Assembly (NCBI RefSeq): GCF_028389875.1
Contig: NC_084669.1
Coordinates: 9,633,501-9,697,500, forward strand
From: Rhea pennata
Taxonomy: Eukaryota; Chordata; Aves; Rheiformes; Rheidae
Reading direction: 5' to 3'
DNA length: 64,000 bases
This document shows, piece by piece, positions 1-13,989 of the stretch. Numbering within the stretch: the first letter of the stretch is position 1; each line of letters opens with the position of its first letter. Below the pieces are notes generated by a model, which was not told where the DNA came from, made no database searches, and saw only the letters and a list, made by a program, of their open reading frames with translations. A program made the position numbers and the translations under genes.

Positions 1-2249
1 TCAATTTAACTAATTTTAGCTGAAGCCTAAGGGAGAGAGAGAGGGTGCTCTCCCTCTTTTTTTTTTCCAGTCTCTACTTGCTGCTAGCTCTACTTGTTGC
101 TAGTTCGCTGTTGTTATTAAAGACACATCTTAGTCATAAAATCTGATCTAAAGTAATCACCATCTGTGAATGCCATGAAAGATAATTTTTTTTCTTCATG
201 TGCATTCAGACCTTTCTGTCAGAGACTGATACGGTAAAAATATGAAGTCAAGTTGTTCCTAATTACAAGATTATCCTTAACTCTTTAATTTACTGAGAGG
301 TCATCTCATGGCCATCTCTGTGTCTGTATGTTGCTCAACGATGGCAACAGAGAGATTGCTCTTGCAGATAAAGGTTGCTATCCCTTAAGCACACAGACAA
401 AAGGTAAAGAACCCGACGCGGGCAGGCGCTGGATACTGCAGGAAACACCAGGTAACTCTGGAAAGTTGCAGTTGCTTGAAGATTGAAAACTTGCGGAGTG
501 AGTCTGTAGCCCTTCCAAAATGAACGTTGCTACTATCTTTTGAAAATGTTAATAGCTTCAAAAGCTACTTAATTATCCCGTCTAAACAGATCACCAGATC
601 GTGGGATCATCCGTCTGTTCTTAGAACCTTAGCGATTTCCGCACCAGCAGTGACTGGGTGTCTCCTCACAGCCGACTACTGCAATGTAGCTCCCAGAAGC
701 AAAGAATTAAGGTGAGAAGTATTGCTCTTAACAGAACATTGCAAACAGGGAAGGAATCCTGTGTAAACAAGCAGGCTTCTAGATGCAGCTCTGTGAAGGA
801 GCAGATCAGAAGAGCAAACAACCCATGACACTCTGCTAATGAGTCACTCCCTGTGTATAGGACAGTGACTTTATGGAGCTGCTATTTACTAACTACCCGG
901 CAGAAGGTAAAATCTGCATTAGATTATTTTTCTTTTGTTGTTCCTCTGCTCCAAGAAAAAAAGAAGTTGCTATAATAAAAGCACAGACTAGAAAAGAGAT
1001 TAGGATTTCATTTTGAATTTTGTTAAATCTTTTCTTTTTGTGGGCAAGATATTTTCCCTCCATACTTTAGTACCTGAGGTATGTCCTTCTGAGACAGCTA
1101 TAACCATGATATGACTGAAATTTGATACATTAATGTTTGAAGAAATATTTAAACAGATATGAAAGATATTCTTCCCCAAGAACCATAGGAACAGATCTGA
1201 GATACTAAGTTTGATACAAGAGCTGCCAGGACTAGAGGTGAAACTTTCACTTCCAACCTGTATGTCAGCACTTCATACTTAATAGAACAAATAAAACAGA
1301 GCTAGTTCTACATTTAAATGAAGATACACACACATCATTACAGGATTGAACCCTACTCTTTCGATGCAAATTGCTGATAGTGGGAGTACTCTGAATTCTC
1401 ACTGTCATGAATAAGATGGGGATTCTACCTTGACTAAGAAATGACTGTAAGTTTGAAAGGGTTGGGTAGTCCAATTCTGGTTCATTTAGTATCAGAGAGA
1501 TAGATAAAGACATGCCTTTAGATTAGCATCACTTGTAGGAAATCTTTCGAATGTATGACGTTGGGAGGTTCAAATTTGCTTCCTTTTGTAAGCAACTGAA
1601 AGTGTATGATCTCATTCTCCTTGGGGTTTATTCGGAACATAGGTCATCAACAGGACACGCACATGAAGTGTCTACAGAAGTGTTGCTAGTGTTCATGTGA
1701 CCTGTAAAACTTAAGGGCAAACCTTACAGCAGAATTTAATAAAGCCAACTTTCCTCAAATCGTTCTCTCCTTTTTTATAAAGCTACCTTAGCTTATTTTT
1801 ACTCCCAGGAAAAAATTTCACTTTAGGTATTTTTGTTTGTTTGTGCTTCCCTGATGGATTTTGAAGAAAATTCAGGAAGAAATCATGGCAAGTTCAAGAA
1901 AAGATTACTAAATATTGCTTTCTGTGCTGGAGAATTGCAATTTAGAATTGTTGTCAAAAAGAAAGCAACTCCAGAATCCGGAGAAAGGGCAGCGAAGTGT
2001 CTAAGCACTTCTGGCAGTCCCTGAATCAGCACTGCTCTCAGTCAGCTGAGGATGGAGAATACGGTGACAATTCAAGCTGCCTTCTCTCATGCCAGCTCAG
2101 ATCCCTCTCAAGACGTTAATGACCTCTGAGTAAATTTGGGATGTAGCATTTCAGATGTTACAAGCAAGCAGAGAATAGGATTTATATAAGTGCTGATATC
2201 ATCATTATGGCCTATACGAGAAAGGAAGGGGAACAAACTAACTTTCTAA

Positions 2250-2253
<4 letters not shown>

Positions 2254-2282
<29 letters not shown>
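2254..2282. repeat. Poly(T) tract, 29 bases
   Basis: Unbroken T run in intergenic DNA; no adjoining repeat body recognised. Confidence 0.95.
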
Positions 2283-3289
2283 GGTAATTCTAAATAGTGC
2301 AGCATTAACTTTGAGGTAAAGTGACTCCAAAAGTGTGCACTGATAAAACTTAATCTTTGAAATACACTTTGTTATTCAGTGTTTGAGCTAAGATCTACCT
2401 AGAGAAAAAAAAACTATCACAAATCCTAGGATTACAGAACTCAGCGATGGAAAAGGACTAGAAGATGTCTCTGTGTTGCTAAGGATCATTTACTTTTGTA
2501 CCTTTTTTGACAATTTATTTAGTCTCATTTGAGAAAAGTGAAATTCTGTGTTACAGTAATTTCCATATACTTCCAAAACAAAGAAGTTTACATTTAAAAG
2601 AGTGTTCTAGTAACAGAAAGAAATGTGCAAGTTTAATAGGAAGTGATTCTGGTGTCTAGAAAATTTAAGAGAAACGAGAAGTTAGTAAGGTGGTGCAATT
2701 CTAAAATGTTGTAATGGAAAATGTATTTTAAGGCAGAAAAGAAAAAGGAGGAAGAAAAAAAAAGTCGCAGAAAGCAGTAATAAGCCAAATAGTCATCACA
2801 AACCTATAACTGAGCTGGCAGAGCTACACGCCAAGTTTCAGCTAAGGACATTGAATTCGGCTGACAGGTCCATCTAATTTACTGCTTTGTTTTGGACATC
2901 AGGTTAAAACACTTTAAAGAAAAACTGGACCAACAAAGCTACGTCCTGGGTTTTCCAAGCATGATGAGCTCAGCCTGGAAAAGCAACTAAGTATTTGACT
3001 TTACTGTGCAAAACTTAGGCTCTTAATTTTGTCTCTTTCTTATTTTTTAAAAAGGTTATTAAATCCTGGATCTTATCAAGAGAAAAGACTATCAGGGCAA
3101 GAATTTAAAAGCTCAAGAAAATGTAAAAAAAGTGGACAAAAGTATAAAAAGGACTTGTGGTTAAGGGAGAAATTCCAACTGCTTACTCACGTGTGTAAGT
3201 CTAGTCATGGAGAACGATTCAGAATGCCTGTATGCCACCAACACCAACCCCAGAGGAACCTAACCACCATCCCCATTTATGACTGCTCA

Positions 3290-3700
3290 AATATTTGTGC
3301 ATATATTTAGGCACCCATGTGTGTTTAGAAGGGCCCTGATACTGAGGTGCTGGCACCTCCTTTCCCTCTGGGACAACAAGGGAGACCAAACAGGCCACTC
3401 CTACTTGAGCACACCCATTGCATAGCAAGTCTTGACTTGGACATACCCCAGCTGAATAAGAGTGAGTCATTGCTCGGTTAGATGCCTGGCCTCTGAGTCA
3501 GACTTCATGCTCTGAACGTCAAGTGGAGGATGGATAATGAGCAATCCTGACTGGTGCTTATGGTCAAGAGAGGAAAGGGATTTTAGACAGACTCCCCATG
3601 CAAGACTTTTGTAAGCACCTAACCTTCCTGTGCAGCCAGTGAGGAGAGAAGAGTGTCCCACTTAGATTCTTTTTATCATATAGGGAAGTCCTGGCATTTC
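3290..3700. repeat. Possible ancient amniote repeat remnant
   Basis: ATTTAGGCACCCATGTGTGT followed by GGGCCCTGATACTGAGGTGC and repeated AGCACCT/GGTGC words resembles a family of old interspersed repeats common in reptiles. It is recognised by word pattern only; family and limits are unknown. Confidence 0.3.
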
Positions 3701-6700
3701 ATTCAGGTGCCCTCAAGCATTTACAAGGGTAGGTATCTGTTAGCACCTGCGGGGTGAGGCAACTCTGCAGTGTAGGGATTATAGCTCCCTAAAGTGGGAT
3801 GCATGACTTTGAATAGGTCATGTTACTGAGTCTTCTTAGAGGTCAGTTTTAAGCACAAGCCTAACATCTAACCTAGCAACATTAAATTACTTATTCTTTC
3901 ATCAAATGAGGCTTCAGTACAAGGCTCTGCTATTTCTTGGTCATTAAAAAGCTGAGGGGAATTCTCTCCAGATTCCGGCTAAGATAGTTACCCTATTTTA
4001 TATGTGATGTTACAGCAGAAAGCAATAACCTTTAAGTTATTATGTATGCCATATTCCTCATGAGTTTATGTTTCCGTGTGGTGAAGTGATACATAATATG
4101 CTGGTCTGTAAAACTGTATAGCTCCTAAATGACCTCCCAGAGGAAAGGTACAAAGTAAAGGCAAGCACATGTGAAAAACTGCAACCACACATCCACAAAG
4201 CCTTGTCTCACTCAACTCTTGGAAATCCAGCTTGAGTTTCTCTTAATTGCAGTTGCCAGTGTCATCACCCCACTTTTCAGATCGTAACAGTGGAAGACAC
4301 ACTTGACATACGGAGAGAAATTTCCTGTCTCAGCCTGCACCAAATTGGAAAACCTCCTCCACTGTAACGAGTCTCAAATGCAGATTAGAATCCCAGGTTG
4401 TTACCTTTCTACTGCTCATTCCCTGTCACATTAATCAGCCTTTTCAGCTTCAGATGGTGTCCCTGAACCATAATGACCTGAAGAACCATACAGCTCTCAC
4501 CGACTTCTCTCTGCAGTTGATATGCAGATAGCACTGGCCTTTCACTGTGTCCGAGGTCCAAGTTCAAGAGCAGGCCAAAAGGCAAATGAAATTGTTTATT
4601 CAGTCACATTCTCTATTAGCACAGATCCATTTTTTAAAGTGACAACACAAAACCAGATGAAACAGTTTGGCTATCTTGTAGCATGCTGAAATGCTCAATT
4701 CCAAGAATATTTAGTAACCAAATAGCAAGTGATGCTGCAGATGACAGCTTAGATGAGTTGGCAGAACAGCTTAAGGTCTCTACACTGAGTCGACTAGCTA
4801 TATTTTTAAATCATTCTAATTTATGAAAATAATCTAGAAAGATTGCTCTGTCTTTTGCCTTCCCAACATAAATAAAATCTCGAAAATGTTGGCTGGCTTT
4901 GATTTGTGTATCTTTGCTTTCTGCACATTCTTTCTGGTTTGGGGTGGAGAAGTATAGTCCTTTCTTTCACAGAACAGGCACAGTCCTGACAGCAGCTATT
5001 CAAAATTAACCACATTTGTGTACAAAATATGCTGCATAAAAACTGCTGTTACTGTCTCTTCAGCACTGGGCTTCAGCTCAGTTCTGGAACATCCAGCTCA
5101 AAGGCACTTCTGTTTCCCTCTTTTCTCAGTGTTTTACCTTTCTGTAAAGTCAATCTAATGCAAGTTAGTTATGATGGCATTTTCCTGGAGAGTGGCTTCG
5201 TGGCTACTGAGTAGATTGAGGCCATTAATAATAGGTGTGTATAAAGTGGGCAATGCTTGTTCTCTTCCTACTTTGAAATCTTCCAGCCAGCAAGAATCCC
5301 AGTGTCTCATATGAACGAGCAGACTTTTGGTAGACATACTCTGATTGAAAATGTAATCTATGTTCATGGAATCTGAAATACTGAATACTATGATGCTTCG
5401 GTCCTCCCCACCACATGCCCTATCAGAAACAGTCTTACTGTTCATGTGTATTGCTCTGCTCTCACACTTCTGTATACTCTTCTACAAACTTTACTTGTGG
5501 TCTTTCCTCTGGATTTTAAACCAACATTATGATGAGGTAAGGCCTAAGGATTTGCAATTGTGGTGATTTAATCAACTCTAGAACCTTGTGCCCATGTGTG
5601 TATTTTTCTACAGTTTCAAAAGTCTTTCACAGCTGAATGATTCATTTTCTTTCTTGTCTGTTGCATAATTTTAGCAGTGTTACTTGCTGAGGAAAAATAC
5701 AGCAAAGGTCAAGCTTTAGTTGCAAACCAATACGAAGTTTTGAGGCACACACCATTGTCAGAGGAAGTAAAATAAAAAGAGATGGGGAAGTGAAAATCAT
5801 TTTTGGACTCCAAAGCTGTGGAAGTATTTGGTAAGCATTTGCAATGTGCAAAACTCTTAAAAACAGCATTCTTGAAGCACTTTCTTCTATTTTTGTAGAA
5901 AAAAACGGTTAAGTTACCTAAAATTTCTCAGTAAGACTTTGGCTGGAATTTGTAATACAACTCAGGCAAGTTTTTTCTGTTCATGCTACCACCTTGAAGC
6001 TGTGTAGTCTTCTAGTCAACAGCAGCTGCAAAGTAATCTAAATTACTGTGGCCCTCAGTGAAGACAGGCTCACTCAAATAAACTTGCTTGTGGCATAGGC
6101 TACAGACATGTCCAACTGATCTTTTATGTTGCTGTAAGTTGACTTATGATTCAGGAAGACTTTTATTTTTTTTATTTTTTTTTCCCCAAAACACTCAAGT
6201 GATTCTGCAGCTCAAACCCATTTCCAAAGAAGATCTGAGAGCCCCTGAATTGCCTACCTATGTAAAAAATCTATTTTGGGAAATGTTAGCATAGCTATGT
6301 TGAAGTTCATTTTAAAAATTAAATGATTATAAATCTTCCAGTATTTCCTTTGCGTATAGGCTGATATCTCCATTTGCCATTTTTGCTAATACATTTTGTT
6401 CTGTGATTTATATCAAACACAAAAACAAAGCCTTCTAAATATATGCGGAAGACCTAACATTATACAGCTTTAAATGGTTTGTAGTCAAACACATCAAAAA
6501 TATGTACTACACTTTAAAAGACGACCAATCCCTGTTGCCTCGGTTTGTAGACACCTGAAGGAAAACAGTCTGCTATTCAGAAAGCACTGAACAGCCTTCC
6601 TTTAAAATTTAGATGCATTTAAGGGAATATTAAGATTGGTGTCCCAAAATTGAGGTATCATTTAAACCACTTACTTAAAAATATTTGGAACTGAGGGCTC

Positions 6701-8580
6701 AGCTGAGACTCTGGGAGTTCTAGAGCGCTCCCAGGATCTTCAAAGACGAAAGGCTTTACAGCGGATAAACATCGCAGTGCTAGATTCCTGCTTGATACAT
6801 AGTTTAATTCTCAACTTAATGCTGTTTAGGTTATTTGATTTCGTTTTGTGTTTACTGAAGGATGTGCTCTGAGAATATGTTCACTGATTTCAAAATTAAA
6901 GGAAAAGAAGGATTCCAGAAGATTAAAGATGGGAATTAGTGCAAGTCCCTTAGAAGTAGGATTATAGGGCATTTTACAGTGGACAGTGCCTTCCTGCGTA
7001 CTACTGAACCAGCATGCATAAAAAGTTTGACAACACATACTGAGCACCTGCCATAGCATTGACAGAATCTGTTCTAAGAAGTTGTGTATATAAACTTTGA
7101 TATTTTGCATAATAACATGTTCTTATCAGATCTGAAGCTGTTGAATTAAAACAGCAGGACACTAGACATGAGCCTTTCTTTAGAAGTGAGATTTAAATTT
7201 GCCTGCATTTTTGAAATGACTGGAGCTTGTTTTGCCACTGTGACAAACCCTCAGATATATTTTATATATTTATTTTTGTATTTTTACATATTTATTTCAT
7301 ACGGTAAATGGAATCTACAGGCTTATTCAGGGCTTTTAACTACTTTTTCACCCTACTGAAGGTTTTCATTAAAATTGCAGAAAATGCAATGCAGCCTTTC
7401 AAATACCAGTCTAAGCAAAAAACCAGTATAGGAAATACTTTTTATGACAGGGCTATTTAAACATAATCACATATCTGTCATCAAACAGGCCTGCATATAA
7501 CAGGTTGTCAGTTCTCCTGGAGAGGGGGTGGTCTACGGTCACAGTTTTTAAGTAAGTAAGAGAGCAGAATTTTTAAAAAGCTCTAATGGGCATCTAAGAA
7601 AGAATCTGTAATTTCAATCATTCATTCCTATTAAAACGGGACATAGCACCCCAAAGTTTTGCTAGGCACATGAAAAATGTAGGCTATGCTTTTTCAGATA
7701 TGTGTTTATTTATGTGCAGATCTCTACTACAGTGAGTAAACTCTTTTTTTATCAGCAAGGATGTTCCTGGACAATGAAGCATGAATATAGTTTTTGAAAA
7801 ACTGGGATCAACAAATAGAATCTACAAATCTCACAGTCTTCCAAAACAAATCCTTTGCAGGATTTGTCTAGGGTATTCAGTCACAGAAACTGTCTATACT
7901 AGTGAATTAAAACTATTTAGGACCTTTCCTTGGTTGTGAGATGAACAAGCATGAAAGAGCGTAAGTGGAACTAGACCCCGTCAGTGTGCAGATTTGGGGG
8001 AATGCTTGCGAAGTGCCCCCCCCTGCTATGCCCTGAACCATACCTCCGAAATATTTAGCGTGGTTTTGGTTCTAAGTCTCAAGCATGCAGAGGACTGTTC
8101 TTACAACTTACTGGTACAAACAGGGAAGCTCCAGTGTCCAGGAATGTTTCCTGTCACTATCTAATTTTCTAGTACCACTGTAGACTGTGGCCAGATTGGG
8201 AATGCATTCAAATTAATATACAGTGTCTGTGACAGAGAGCAGAGAATGGTGACAGAGGACACCAGGGTATGCTGGGCTCTTGCTTACCGCTCCCTCTGCT
8301 TGCAATGGCCAGCTCTGGTTTCTTAGTTAATTCTCAAATTGTTGAGTTCTTCTGGGCAGGGAGCTCTTGTTATATGGGGGGCCTATGCCTGCCACATTCG
8401 GGCTGGGGTACCCAGGCTTGGACACAACATCCCTATTTCTGTCCTATACAATATCGATCAAGAAACTTGCTTGTGGGGGAATATTGACAGCTGACAGTTA
8501 AAAATGAGTTTTATTTCTTACTGGAAAATAAACAAAAAAATCATTCTGTATTGGATGAAATATGATTTCAGGTGTAAAAA

Positions 8581-8582
<2 letters not shown>

Positions 8583-8612
<30 letters not shown>
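8583..8612. repeat. Poly(A) tract, 30 bases
   Basis: Unbroken A run followed by CACACAAAAC. The sequence before it shows no recognisable processed gene or SINE. Confidence 0.95.
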
Positions 8613-8613
<1 letters not shown>

Positions 8614-9249
8614 ACACAAAACAAAAGGTATTTTCAACCTAAGTTAAAAAAATAGATTTATAGATTTTCAGAAAGAAAAAGATAAATTTTCACAGAAGGC
8701 TGGCTCAAATACTTTGTTTAGATTCTTGTAACTGAAAAATCAAAATGTCACTGAAGTTGTCAGTTTTGTACAGAAATTTAAAATTTACTGAAACAACAGA
8801 GAGAAGAAGCTTGCCAAAAGTACTATTAAGCCAGTACCAACAATGGTAGTGCTGAACTCTGGTCTAGGGGATTCAGAAACTGATACATAATCGTTCTGAA
8901 CCAAGTATTCTCATATCCCACTGACAACAGACAAGACCCCCCTTGCAGTCTGTTTGTGTTTTAGACAGTTTTGGTTACATAACCACATCTTACATTCTTG
9001 ACTACTCAAAAGTACTTAAAATTAGTTACCTTAGCTATAATTTGCAGTCTTCAAAGATGTGTCTGTGACTCTTAGGAATTTAGGACTGAGATTAAGGAAT
9101 CTGAAACAATTATTTAAGCTCCTAGGCCATGGTAATACCTTTAGATTTTTCTTGAACTTTATGGTCTTAGGTGCTAATTTCCCAGTGTTAATATCATATA
9201 TGAGATGTTTTACATTTCAAGTTCCTCCACTTCATAGAAAAGGAAAAAT

Positions 9250-11712
9250 ATCACAGAATCACAGAATGGGTAAGGTTGGAAGGGACCTCTGGAGATTATC
9301 TAGTCCAACCTCCCCACTCAGCAGGGTCACCTAGAGCATGTTAGACAGGGTTGCATCCAGGCGGGCCTTGAAGATCTCCAGAGAAAGAGACTCCACAACC
9401 TCTCCGGGCAACCTGGGCCAGTGCTCCGTCACTCTCTCAGGGAAGAAATTCCCCCTCACGGTCAGGCGGAACTTTCTGTGCTTCAATTTCTGCCCATTGC
9501 CTCTTGTCCTGTCACACGGGTCAACTGAAAAGAGTTTGTCCCCGTCCCCTTGACACCCTCCCTTCAGGTACTTGTACACATTGATCAGATCCCCCCTCAG
9601 TCTTCTCTTCCCCAGGCTGAAGAGGTCCAGCTCTCACAGTCGTTCCTCATAGGGCAGATGCTCCAGCCCCCTGATCATCTTCGTAGCCCTACGCTGGACT
9701 CTCTCCAGTAGCTCCATGTCTCTCTTGTCCTGGGGAGCCCAGAACTGGACACACTACTCGAGATGAGGCCTCACCAGGGCTGAGTAGAGGGGCAGGATCA
9801 CCTCCCTCCACCTGCTGGCAATACTCTTCCTAATGCACCCCAGGAGACCATTGGCCTCCATGGCCACAAGGGCACATTGCTGGCTCATGGTCAACTTGTC
9901 ATCCACCAGCACTCCCAGGTCCTTCTCTGCAGAGCTGCTCTCCAGCAGGTCCCAGCTTGTACTGGTGCCTAGGGTTATTTTTTCCCTAGGTGCAGGACTC
10001 TGCCCTTGCCCTTTTTGAACCTCATGAGGTTCTCTGCCCAACTCTCCAGTCTATCTCCCTGAATGGCAGCACAGCCCTCTGGTGTATCAGCCACTCCTCC
10101 CAGCTTGGTATCATCAGCATACCTGCTGAGGAGGCACTCTGTCCCCTCATCCAGATCATTGATGAAAAAGTTGAACAGGATGGGACCCAGTATTGAGCCC
10201 TGGGAGACACCACTAGCCACAGGCCTCCAACTAGACTCTACACCACTGATGACGACCCTCTGAGCTCTGCCTTTCAGCCCGTTCTCAATCCACCTCACTG
10301 TCCACTTGTCTAACCTGCACTTCCTGAGCTTCTCTAGGAGGGTGTTATGGAAGACAGTGTCAGAAGCCTTGCTGAAGTCAAGGTACACAATGTCCACTGC
10401 TCTCCCCTCGTCTACCCAGCCAGTCATTCCATCCTAGAAGGCGATCAGGTTGGTTAAGCAGGATTTCCCCTTGGTGAATCCATTCTGGCTACTCCTGATC
10501 ACCTTCTTTTCCTCCATATGCCTGGAGATGACATCCAGAATGAGCTGTTCCATCCCCTTTCCAGGGATGGAGGTGAAGCTGGCCGGCCTATAGTTGCCTG
10601 GGTCCTCCTTCTTGCCCTTCCTGAAGACTAGAGTGACATTGGCTTTCTTCCAGTCCTCAGGCACCTCTCCAGTTCTCCATGACTTTTCAAAGATGATGGA
10701 GAGCGGCCTGGCAACAACATCCACCAGCTCCCTCAGTACCCGTGGGTGCATCCCCTCCGGGCCCATGGATTTGTGCATGTCTAGCCTGCCCAGAAGGTCT
10801 CTAATCCTATCCTCCTCAATCAAAGGAAAGTCTTCCCTTCTCCAGACTTTCTCCCTCACGTCCAGGCTGCAGGATTCCTGGGGGCTGCCCTTAGCAGTGA
10901 AGACTGAAGCAAAGAAGGCATTCAGTAATTCTGCCTTCTCTGTATCCCTAGTCACCAGGGCCCCTGCCCCATTCAGTAGCGGGCCCACACTTTCCCCACT
11001 CCTCCTCTTGCTGCTGATGTATTTGAAGAAGCCCTTCCTGTTGTCCTTAGCATCCCTTGCCAGACTCAATTCCAGCTGGGCCTTAACCTTCCTCGCAGCA
11101 TCTCTACATACTCTGACTGCATTCCTATAATTCTCCCAAGTAGCGTGTCTCCTCTTCCACATTCTGTGTACTTTCTTCTTCTGTCTGAATTTGGCCAGGA
11201 GCTCCTTGCTCACCCATGCAAGTCTCCTGCCCCTTTTGCTTCACGTCTTACTCATAGGGATGCACCGCTCTTGAACTTGGAGGAAGTGATGTTTGAATAT
11301 TAGCCAGCTCTCCTGGACCCCCCCCCCCGCTTCCTTCTAGGGCCTTAACCCATGAGAGTCCTCCAAGCAGGTCTCTGAAGAGCCTGAAATCTGCTCTCCT
11401 GAAGTCCAGAGTTGCAATCCTGCTTGTTGCCTTACTTCTTTCCTGCAGGATCCTGAACTCCACCCAACCTTCACATCTCTAACCAGTCCCTCTCTGTTGG
11501 AAAGGACAAGGTCCAGCAGGACACCCTTCCTCATAGGCTCCTCCACCATTTGTGACAAGAAGTTATCACCAATGCATTGCAGGAGCCTCCTGGACTGCTT
11601 GTGCCTTGCTGTGTAGTCCCTCCAGCAGATGTCAGGGTGGTTGAAGCCCCCCATGAGAACCAGGGCCTGTGATTGTGAGGCTACCTCCATCTCTCTCACA
11701 TTGCTCCTTCCA
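9250..11712 (-). mobile_element. CR1 LINE, 5'-truncated, about 2.46 kb
   Basis: On the minus strand it runs from the C-terminal part of the endonuclease region through the reverse transcriptase to the 3' UTR and the short CR1 tail repeat (plus strand TCACAGAATCACAGAATG at 9250). The translated RT shows [31 protein letters not shown] and the catalytic RYADDTKLG, all typical of CR1. Breaks: a premature TAG at 10436-10434, a one-base shift in an A-run near 9975, another in-frame stop near 9754, a frame change near 11460 and a G-run (nine C on the plus strand) near 11320. Few lesions suggest a fairly young copy, but it is not autonomous. Confidence 0.95.
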
Positions 11713-13989
11713 ATATTTTATTCAGATACCATATTATCTTAAAAAGAAAAACCACCAGAAGAAGATGTGAAAGAGTTAAAAAGACAACTTTTAATGAAAG
11801 GCTAAACTCAGGATCCCACGCATACTGGAATGAAGCTTGGTAAGTTAGTTCTAATAAAACATGCAAAAATAAGGTTAGAATATCAGACAGGAATTCTTCA
11901 GGATTAGGATAAGAATAAACCAGGCCAAGCTAGGAGGAGATTTATATATGATTGCAGAAATTCCCCAAGAAAGAGCTTCCTGACTATCTGTCTGGGTATT
12001 TACATCGCAACGAGAGTACTCCTTGATTCCTCACTGACACTAAGCTTTCACAAAACACCATCTCTGAGTAACACTTTCTGCCTTCCCTGGCTGACTAGAA
12101 GGTTCCTATCCTGGCAGACTACTGGCCTCCGTTATAAATGCCTTTCATAATAACCTCTTCCCTGGACAGCAACAGTCTGATACTGAACATGAAATTGTAA
12201 CTGTTTTGGGAACTGCACCAAAGTCAGCAAATGAAAGGTCTTACATGTCTCCCTCTTTCATAGAGACAATCTTCTCATAAAACAGTGTCATCTAGCTGGC
12301 ATTAATAGGATTCAGACCACTGCCTTGCTTCAGAGGAAATGTCCAAACAGCTAAAAATCCTCCTCCCACTGCCCAGTTCTTCTGAAGTTTTACCCCATCC
12401 CATGCCACTCTGCAGGAGCAGTGCTAGGATGCATCCTCCAAGGATATGGGAGTGGTAGGAGGCAGCTTCTGATGCAGAGTGTGGAGAAATGTGGAGAGAA
12501 CAGCTTATACAGAACAGCACATATCTAGATGAGGAAAGTGAATCCTTCAGCTCCAAATATCAAGTTAAAGTCATGAAGTTGTTCATTATCTTCCAGATGT
12601 TCAATGCTAAACATAAAAAAGTCAGATATTAAGAAAGAATGCTGATCATTCACTGAGATTTCCATTATAAGGTTAAATTTAGCAGTTTGGGCTTGTCCAA
12701 AACCAGCTATAAACTCCTATATGGAACTACATATCCCCACAAACCTCAGCTCCTACAAACACTCTCTTGCCAATCCATGTCTTCTTCAGAGGAGAAGATA
12801 AGAGAAAGTACGAACCACAAATGATGGCTCCCAGTCATATATATTCACCAACACACAATGCAAGATGCTCTGCCATTATGATAAGGAGGTCAGGAAAAAG
12901 CTGTAAAAATATAAATTATCCTTTCTGAGTGCTGTATGATTATATACAAAGAAAGTATATAAAACTTATTGCTGTAGCCTCACAATACCAGATCATCAGC
13001 TATAAACTTATTTCCTACATTATAGTTCAGCTCTTGCCTGACGGGTATTCTGAGCTGTATTATTTGACAGTGGTGCTGGCAGATCATGTTTCAGGCTCAG
13101 CCTCGCTACTGCCAGGCTACCAAGAAGACTCAAGCCTGGCCTGCGAGCTTTACGCTCTGCTTGTCTAGCGCATGTGGAACCCATTCCTTCTGTTCCGTGT
13201 TACGGTGCCTCCTGTTTTCTGACCTTCAGTCTTGTCCTGACCATATTCCTTCCTTCAGACTGGTGTAGTGTACTACTACATTTATCAGCCATGAACTCAG
13301 CATACAGCATGTTACTGGTTTGTCATTGCTGGTATCAAGGTACTGCTTCTCATTGACCAGACTGAACAAAAATCACCTAGTGAATACCGGTAAGAAAAGA
13401 GTGGTTTTGCAACACCCTACGTTGGAAAGACTCATGCCTTGACTCACATGTGGCTAGGATCTGTTGTGTTTCAGTGAGACAGATGTACCACAGTGCAGAA
13501 TTCAGCCCCATGTCTTTTACTATTTTATTTTCTATATGTTCTAATCAATCACCTCTTTATACACTAGAACAAACTAAAAAAGCCGATAAATAAAGACTGC
13601 TGTCTCTCTGGCCAACTTCAACATTTTTTCAACATGTGATCAAACATCCATATAACAAGCTTGATAAAATCTCTAGACCCTTTAAAGGTGGAACCTGGAA
13701 AGACATCGAGTTCAACTGAACTCCATTTGCCCTTCCGGAATTCCTGGACTAATGACTTAATCTCCCAGTTCAAGAAGCTTTTTTATTTATTGCTTGTACA
13801 TTTCTGAAGCTTTAGGAGGAAAAACAATGCAAGTTTTGTATATGAAAAGAAAGTCTAGAACAAGCCACTGGAATGATGGAAGTAGAAGTTCAGATTTTGT
13901 AGAGTTCATTTATTATACTGGCTTTTGAATCTATTTTTAAAGCTGTTTTGTTGAGATTATACACTGCTGGGGAAATAAATCTGTCATAC
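11713..13989. other. Intergenic DNA with a GC-richer patch at 13.0-13.4 kb
   Basis: No gene seen. The patch at about 13010-13370 has more even base composition than its surroundings and several short open frames, but no protein or repeat family I recognise. Confidence 0.6.

Larger units (their letters stand above)
1..9249. other. Intergenic DNA, no gene supported
   Basis: AT-rich, with only short chance open frames on both strands. Holds two homopolymer tracts and a possible old repeat at 3.3-3.7 kb. In mammals the next gene on this side of NHLRC2 is the single-exon ADRB1; no such long frame exists here, so it would lie outside. Confidence 0.75.

Noticed and set aside
1-9249. ADRB1, expected on this side from mammalian synteny
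   Set aside because: No long single-exon receptor frame is present; it must lie beyond the window if synteny holds.
10594-11130. 178-codon plus-strand open frame
   Set aside because: Antisense shadow of the CR1 reverse transcriptase region.
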